A model generated the notes under the pieces. It was not told the origin of the DNA, searched no databases, and worked only from the letters and a program-made list of their open reading frames with translations. A DNA stretch of 64,000 nt from Isoetes taiwanensis (taxonomy: Eukaryota; Streptophyta; Lycopodiopsida; Isoetales; Isoetaceae): assembly GCA_021234155.1 (NCBI GenBank), contig JAJEKV010000177.1:370001-434000 (forward strand), given 5' to 3'. The position numbers and the translations under genes are program-made. Shown here piece by piece: positions 59,099 to 64,000 of this stretch. Within the stretch, counting starts at the first letter, position 1, and each line of letters opens with the position of its first letter.

Positions 59099-59700
59099 AT
59101 GAGCCAAATCTTGGATCACGGTGATGAAGTTGACAAAGAAACCCCGGATCCTGGACAAGATGCAGACTGCTCAACGAGTCCAATACAACCTCAACCAAGA
59201 AAAACCAAGAGGTTAACTGAAATTCTCCCAGTTCTGGATTTTAATGGGGCTTTAGGCAAGTTTTATGACTTGAAAGAGAGGATCCCTGCATCAGCCGAGC
59301 CAGAAGTGACCCTCCAGAAATTGAACCATCAAAAGTTAGCAGTTTCCAGGCCTGGATTACAGGAGTTCTTAGAATGGTATTTTTCAAAATTTGAGATTGC
59401 ATTGTGGTCCAGCATGGCTAAGAGTAATGTTGACTTGTTGATGAGAAAGTTGTTGCGAGGAATATAAGGGCGCATTTCTTTTTATTTGGAATCGGGATGA
59501 TTGCACCAACACAAAATTAAAAGTGGTTAATAAGCCAATTTTCCTTAAGGATCTGTCCAAAGTGTACCAGAAATTTTGGAGATACCGGGTGACAAACACA
59601 TTGTTGATAGATGGCCCGCCGGATATAAGGGTTACGCCAACCCGGTAGAACACAATGATATGTCCAAATAGTTTTGCTCCCGGCGGGTTGGATTCCAATT
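59099..59700 (+). pseudogene. FCP1/NIF-like HAD phosphatase domain, frameshifted
   Basis: Starts MSQILDHGDEVDKETPDPGQ. ILPVLDFNGALGKFYDL is the HAD motif I region, with Asn where classical FCP1 phosphatases have the second Asp (DxDxT), as in a known group of plant FCP1-like proteins with D-x-N-G. SRPGLQEFLEWYFSKFEIAL then WSSMAKSNVDLLM is the R-P-G ... W-S/T-S motif II region. At about 59455 the frame shifts; another frame then gives FLFIWNRDDCTNTKLKVVNK, IFLKDLSKVYQKFW and NTLLIDGPPDIRV, the C-terminal part including motif III/IV (LLIDG in place of LLIDD). It is thus a broken gene, probably inactive even if repaired. Confidence 0.75.
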
Positions 59701-59999
59701 TCCTTTTTAGAGCAACTCAAACCATGGTGGGAGGGACTTACGGGTGCGAAAAGTGTGCCGGCTTATGTGAAGGAACATCAAATGTGGAACATGTGGGATT
59801 ACGAAGAGTCAGCAGAAGCTGCATGAAAATGCTTTCGACAAGTATTTTCATAAATGAATCTTGTAAAACTCTTTGAAAGTCAATATAAGTAAAAAAAATT
59901 TCTATGATATGTGTTGTACTTTTTCAATTTAAAATATTTGAATGGATTGTGAGCAAATGTTCTCGTGTGTGTTTAGAACTAGAGATGATAGAGCTTGGC

Positions 60000-60911
60000 C
60001 GATCCCCGACTATCTAAAAAGCCAAATACACATCCGGAAGTGGTGCTGAGTGGAACTGAAACGCCGTGCGTGATTAGCTCCACCGACATCAAAATTTTGG
60101 AAGGCGATGTGCGGGGTTCAATGATCAATTGATCCTCCTCTTCTCAAGGTGATACTTTCATCTGATTTGTGATCATCAGGATTGTGCCAGATGATATGCA
60201 TATGTTCTCAGATACATGGAATACTACTTGATTCTCCAAGGAATGAGCCATCCCTTTCATTTCTTTGACCCTCTTTTTCACTCGACATTGTCCAAGGACA
60301 CAAATAGTTACAAAACAATAAGGAAACATGTGAATGCGGATAAGTGCGGTACATGTTTTTGCACCTGTGATGGACATCAACGGACACATTTTTCTACGAT
60401 TGTAAGCCACCGCGTGTCTCGCATACGAGATATAAACCGGGGATATATCACTTTGATAGCTCGGGCTTGCATGGCGGAACATATTGAGAGGTTAGTGCTT
60501 GCTCATTGCATTTTGTCTGTTGTGGCACAATGACAACAAACTTTGAGTCGAGGTTCTGGGAATTGCTTGGGCCGCAATAATTTCAGCTTTACAACCTCGG
60601 ATGTTGTGAAAATTTCCAGAACGCCTCTTCAAACCGATGGTCATTCATGTGGCCCTGCCGTATGTTCGTTTATGCACAAATTTGTGAGGGGGTACTTGAA
60701 AGGAGTGAATATATTGTTGCCCGATCTAGTAAGTCAACTTAAATGCAAGTGAACAAACCAAACTACATTATTGACAAAGTGTGGTTAACTGCAGGTTATG
60801 GACATTTCGCACCGGGATCGAGTTGATGTTAGAGTGTTCATGCTTGAAGTTTTAAGATTAGAAGCAACAAAAGCTGGGCCGAGAGGAACATATGTATTGG
60901 GAAGTATGTAG
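60000..60911 (+). pseudogene. ULP1-type SUMO protease (C48), decayed
   Basis: SSTDIKILEGDVRGSMIN is the substrate-binding entry of a ULP1 peptidase. CDGHQRTHFST contains the catalytic His in the usual D-G-H position; a HFDS segment near 60450 in another frame provides the Asp; and TPLQTDGHSCGPAVCSFMHK holds the oxyanion Gln and the catalytic Cys. A final exon (60795-60911, donor at 60729, phase 0) encodes VMDISHRDRVDVRVFMLEVL and ends LGSM-stop. Stops and frameshifts separate the three catalytic segments, so the gene is not functional as written. ULP1 domains are often carried by plant DNA transposons. Confidence 0.8.
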
Positions 60912-61007
60912 GTGCATGAGTCACCTCGTTGCTTAAATCATTTGTATATCTTTCTTATGTACATAATTGTTATTGTAACCTCGATTCATTTCAATGAAAT
61001 TTCATAT

Positions 61008-62704
61008 TCAATTCATCTCACAAACAAAGGAATCAAGTGTTTCAGAAGAATTCAAATCTTCAAAAGAAATCAAGATAAACTCATTTTTACAGCTGAAGCA
61101 CAAAACTTGACATGAGTTAAAGAAACTTCTGAGAATGGTTTTACATTTCATCATCATCGAAAAGAACTTGGGTAAGTTACGTAAAATTTTCTCCTCATCT
61201 AAAGGATCCGGCCTATATCTGATCCTGTTTTGACGTTTAGTTGGTGGCATATGAAGTATGATTGCACAGATCTGTGTTGTGAATACTATGCCTAAGGCGT
61301 CTTTACTGCAAAGATCATAGCTGACGGTTGATCTTGCGCCCTTCTTGTAATACATACCTTCTATGACACTATCACCGGCGAGGTACCATGTTCCATTGAG
61401 TTGGAAGTCTTTCTCCACTATCCATTTTGGTTTTGTGCACATCAGAATCCAAAATTCAGAACCCTCATCATTCCCTTTCGGAGCAACGACAGCAAAATTA
61501 TCACCAACTCTAAGTGCCTCTGCTAACATCGTGGGATTGGAGGAGAACAAGGACCTGCTGGATTTATGGTCCTCAATGTCAGCATGCACATTGGAGGATG
61601 GTACAATAACTTGAAGTTTCCAATCATCAACGTAGTGCTTGTTCACACAACTGTCCCACATGCCATCCAAGCAGTAGCTGCAGAAGCATGAAAGTTCCCT
61701 CGTGTGCAACTGCAATGGAGATTCAGGATTGAATGCATGTACACAATGGATCTGCCTAGTGTCCAAAATCCTTTCTGCACCCCATGCTTTCTTTCTATCT
61801 ATATCCTCCACCTTGACTTCCCAAAAGAACCTTTTTATATTCTTCCTCTTACTAGTTTCAGATGTGTTCATCCACTCGGATGTTCCATAAGTAAACATCT
61901 CTTCGGCAACTTCTACCACTTCATGAGCATTACCCAATTTTATCTTTGCTGTATTTTAATTGCGGTTGTCTTAACCATCTCTTCAACTTCGGCCAGGCTT
62001 TGCCATCGTGTTCACCTTTCCGTGGGTTAGAACCAAAAAATTCCACATCATATAGACATCAATGTCGTTTGTGTACCTAGCACAAAGTAAAATGGTCTAG
62101 AAGCCTTGAATTGAGATCTGCACCATTTGAAAACACATAATGTCTCTTTGGCACCCTTCCTTTCTGCTCCAGATATTTGTGGTGCTTCATGAAGCAGTGT
62201 TGCAAGAACAAAGTATCGTGTTCCCTATTATCTGATACATAGTAATGTGTTTCCTTGATAATCTCATGCATAATTAAATTCGTCTTGATATGTTATTTGA
62301 ACCAAAATGGTAATCTGGTTATTGATCCAAATAAGCATTTGCACCTCCTCTTGTTCCTTGAATGTATAGTTCTCTGCAAAATCCACTACCGAGAGACATG
62401 CATATCTTTGGGAGATTCTCGAGAGCTCCTTAAAAAACATTTTACGCCATTGGTACCTGAAATTATGCAGTGGAAAGATTTTTAGACGCTCTTTCAGTTT
62501 ATCCAGAAGCTCCTTGGGTTCTGTCTCATTGTACTGATGAGTCAGTCTCCTACCAGAACTTGAGACGTTGTCTTTTTCATAGTCAATGTACTCCCATTTC
62601 ACTTTCCTCTTTTGCCACTTCCTTCCATGGGGCAGTCTGCGAAACTTCTTGATTCCACCACTCCTCACAATTTCCAAGGATGCACGCCTTCTTGTGAAAC
62701 TCAT
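61008..62704 (-). pseudogene. DDE-type transposase-like gene, frameshifted
   Basis: Minus-strand segments in order: 62704-62264 (MSFTRRRASLEIVRSGGIKK ... CLSVVDFAENYTFKEQEEVQ ... NNQITILVQITYQDEF), then after a frameshift at about 62268 MHEIIKETHYYVSDNREHDT, LFLQHCFMKHHKYLEQKG, RHYVFSNGADLNSRL, and then 61937-61008 with ILDTRQIHCVHAF, TRELSCFCSYCLDGMWDSCV and NKHYVDDWKLQVIV. The VDFAENY, VSDNREHD and FSNGAD segments have the spacing of DDE catalytic motifs, and the CFC-x2-C ... C-x-N-x-x-Y-V zinc-finger-like tail recurs in a widespread group of unnamed eukaryotic transposase-like proteins. The 61937 frame has no ATG; it is an internal exon. The superfamily is not assigned. Confidence 0.6.
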
Positions 62705-63048
62705 CTAATTCACTCTTTGGACACAATATAGATCTCTACAAGCTTCACGTACTTGCAATTTTATCTTTGGTGTGCCCCTGCATTGACTAAGTTCATGTGA
62801 TCTACAAACATCGCGCGGTGCAAGTGCAATTCTTAGGATGTTTGGTTCTCATCCCATTGAGTCCATCCACTAGCATTTGCATCCTCACGTCTTTGAATGC
62901 AACAGCAACTATTGAAGTCCTTCAATTTCACAACAAACCGGGGTTTTTAGCTTCTCAAAAGCTCGAAGGCGAATCTTAATTTCTGGATGTTGGTCCAGAA
63001 ACCTCTTGAACAATAGCATCTGCATGAAATGAACACTAAATTGTTAGG
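62705..63048. other. Short non-coding gap
   Basis: Sequence upstream of the minus-strand transposase-like gene, possibly its promoter. No specific motif or gene seen. Confidence 0.35.
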
Positions 63049-63870
63049 ATGTGTATGCCACACCAAACCATGCACCATACCATGCCCCACACTCATCATA
63101 TTCACGGAGCGAGCACCTTAGTCTTTGTGTACATTACCACATACCACCCACACCCCACCACACACCACACCATTCACCACACACCATACACCAAATGGTG
63201 GGTGTGGAGTGGTGGTGGTGGTGGTGGAAGTGTGGTGGTGGGGAGTGGTGGAAGTGGTGTGTGGTGGTGGTGGTGGGGTGTGGTGGAGTGGTGGTGGTGT
63301 GGTGGGCGGGGGTGGTGGTGGGTGGTGGTGGTGGTGGAGTGGTTTGTGGTGTGGTGGTGGGGGTGGTGGTGGTGGTGTGTGGTGGTATGATGTGGTGTGG
63401 GTGGGGTGTGGTGGTGGTGGTGGTGGTGTGTGGTGGGTGTGGGTGGTGGTGGAGGGTGTAGTGGTGGTGGTGTGGTGTGGTGTTGTGGATTGTGGTGTGA
63501 TGTGGTGTGGTAGGGTGTGGTGGTGGTGGTAGAGGGGTGTGGTGTGTTGGGTGGTGTGTTGGTGGTGAAGTGTGGTGGTGGTGGTGGAGGGTGTGGTGTG
63601 TTGAGTGTGTTGGTGGTGGTGGAGGGGTGTGGCGTGGGATGTGGTGGGATGTGTGTGCATGTGGTGGTAATGTGGTGGTAAAAAGATGTGGTGGTAGTCT
63701 ATGGTGGTGGGATAGATGATGGGGTGTGGTGGGGTGAGGGGGGAGAATAAATAAAATTGATTCCACACATATCATACATTAACATGCACACACCCACATG
63801 ACACCATGGACATAACGCAACCCACACCACACCACACCATCACGACACCACACATCACATCACATCACTT
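63049..63870 (+). repeat. GTG-rich simple-sequence array flanked by CAC-rich ends
   Basis: C/A-rich sequence at 63049-63195 (CATACCACCCACACCCCACC), about 540 bases of GTGGTGG/TGTGGTGG repeats at 63196-63740, then C/A-rich sequence again at 63800-63870 (CCCACACCACACCACACCAT). The whole block is roughly palindromic in composition. The G-strand has many GG and GGGG runs and might form quadruplex structures. It faces the array at 57312-57800 in inverted orientation. All long frames in it are composition artefacts. Confidence 0.95.
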
Positions 63871-64000
63871 TTATCCTATTTAAATGGACATAAAAAATCT
63901 GCCTTGCTTTGCTCTCATAAACACTTCGAAATTCGTACACCACGATAATAATTACATTCATCTTCTAATCATTAGAAAAGGATCACGGGTCCTAAATCAC
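63871..64000. other. End of window, no feature recognised
   Basis: Short AT-rich stretch after the GTG-rich array; no gene, repeat or terminal inverted repeat recognised before the window ends. Confidence 0.4.

Noticed and set aside
61008-62704. Assignment of the transposase to the KDZ, Mutator or CACTA superfamily
   Set aside because: The motifs do not let me choose; the ends of the element were not found, so no superfamily is claimed.
63051-63775. Overlapping ORFs of more than 200 codons in the GTG-rich array
   Set aside because: Same low-complexity artefact, open in all frames because the repeat lacks stop codons.

Overview
This is nuclear DNA from a vascular land plant. The evidence is spliced genes with GT-AG introns (a gibberellin-receptor-like segment, an annexin and a PHOS32-type universal stress protein), abundant LINE, Ty3 and hAT remnants, and a block of plant mitochondrial DNA. 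The lineage is not fixed by what I can see. Two features of the mitochondrial block (an rps2 stop codon shared by both copies, and tRNA anticodon regions carrying C where U is expected) would fit a lineage with heavy mitochondrial RNA editing such as a fern or lycophyte, but decay after transfer explains them too.

Layout. 0.5-9.1 kb: two tandem copies of a 4.3 kb unit; the first copy alone holds a 174 bp double-hairpin insertion. 9.3-11.3 kb: an AT-rich array dominated by the palindrome TTCTAGAA, bracketed by a related flanking repeat and followed by a tRNA-derived SINE-like piece. 12.3-28.4 kb (+): an eight-exon gene in which every junction I can find keeps phase (705 codons plus stop). Its second exon resembles the N-terminal lid of the gibberellin receptor GID1; the rest is a helical protein I do not recognise. 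Its introns hold a non-autonomous hAT element with an exact 8 bp target duplication, LINE tails and local duplications. 30.4-33.5 kb (-): a six-exon annexin with one frameshift in exon 2.

34.4-43.7 kb: nuclear mitochondrial DNA, heavily rearranged. It contains a group II intron 3' end, six more or less complete tRNA sequences plus remnants, two inverted copies of rps2 and trnF, and a large palindrome (arms of about 1.8-2.2 kb). At the palindrome's centre sits a 26S rRNA fragment that is itself a chimera of two distant parts of the gene. The left arm is split by an internal LINE fragment, the right arm by a 473 bp unidentified insert.

44.8-47.5 kb: decayed LINE with an endonuclease domain. 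49.9-51.2 kb (-): universal stress protein gene with an intron ending just before the start codon. 53.0-53.8 kb: Ty3 integrase and chromodomain fragment. 54.3-63.9 kb: a cluster of partly broken genes: an unrecognised protein (-), a coiled-coil acidic protein (-), a coiled-coil RING-finger protein (+), an FCP1/NIF-like HAD phosphatase (+), a ULP1-type SUMO protease (+) and a DDE-type transposase-like gene (-). Long CAC-rich and GTG-rich arrays lie in inverted orientation at 57.3 and 63.2 kb. I read this cluster as the remains of a large composite DNA transposon; it is the best candidate here for an undescribed element.
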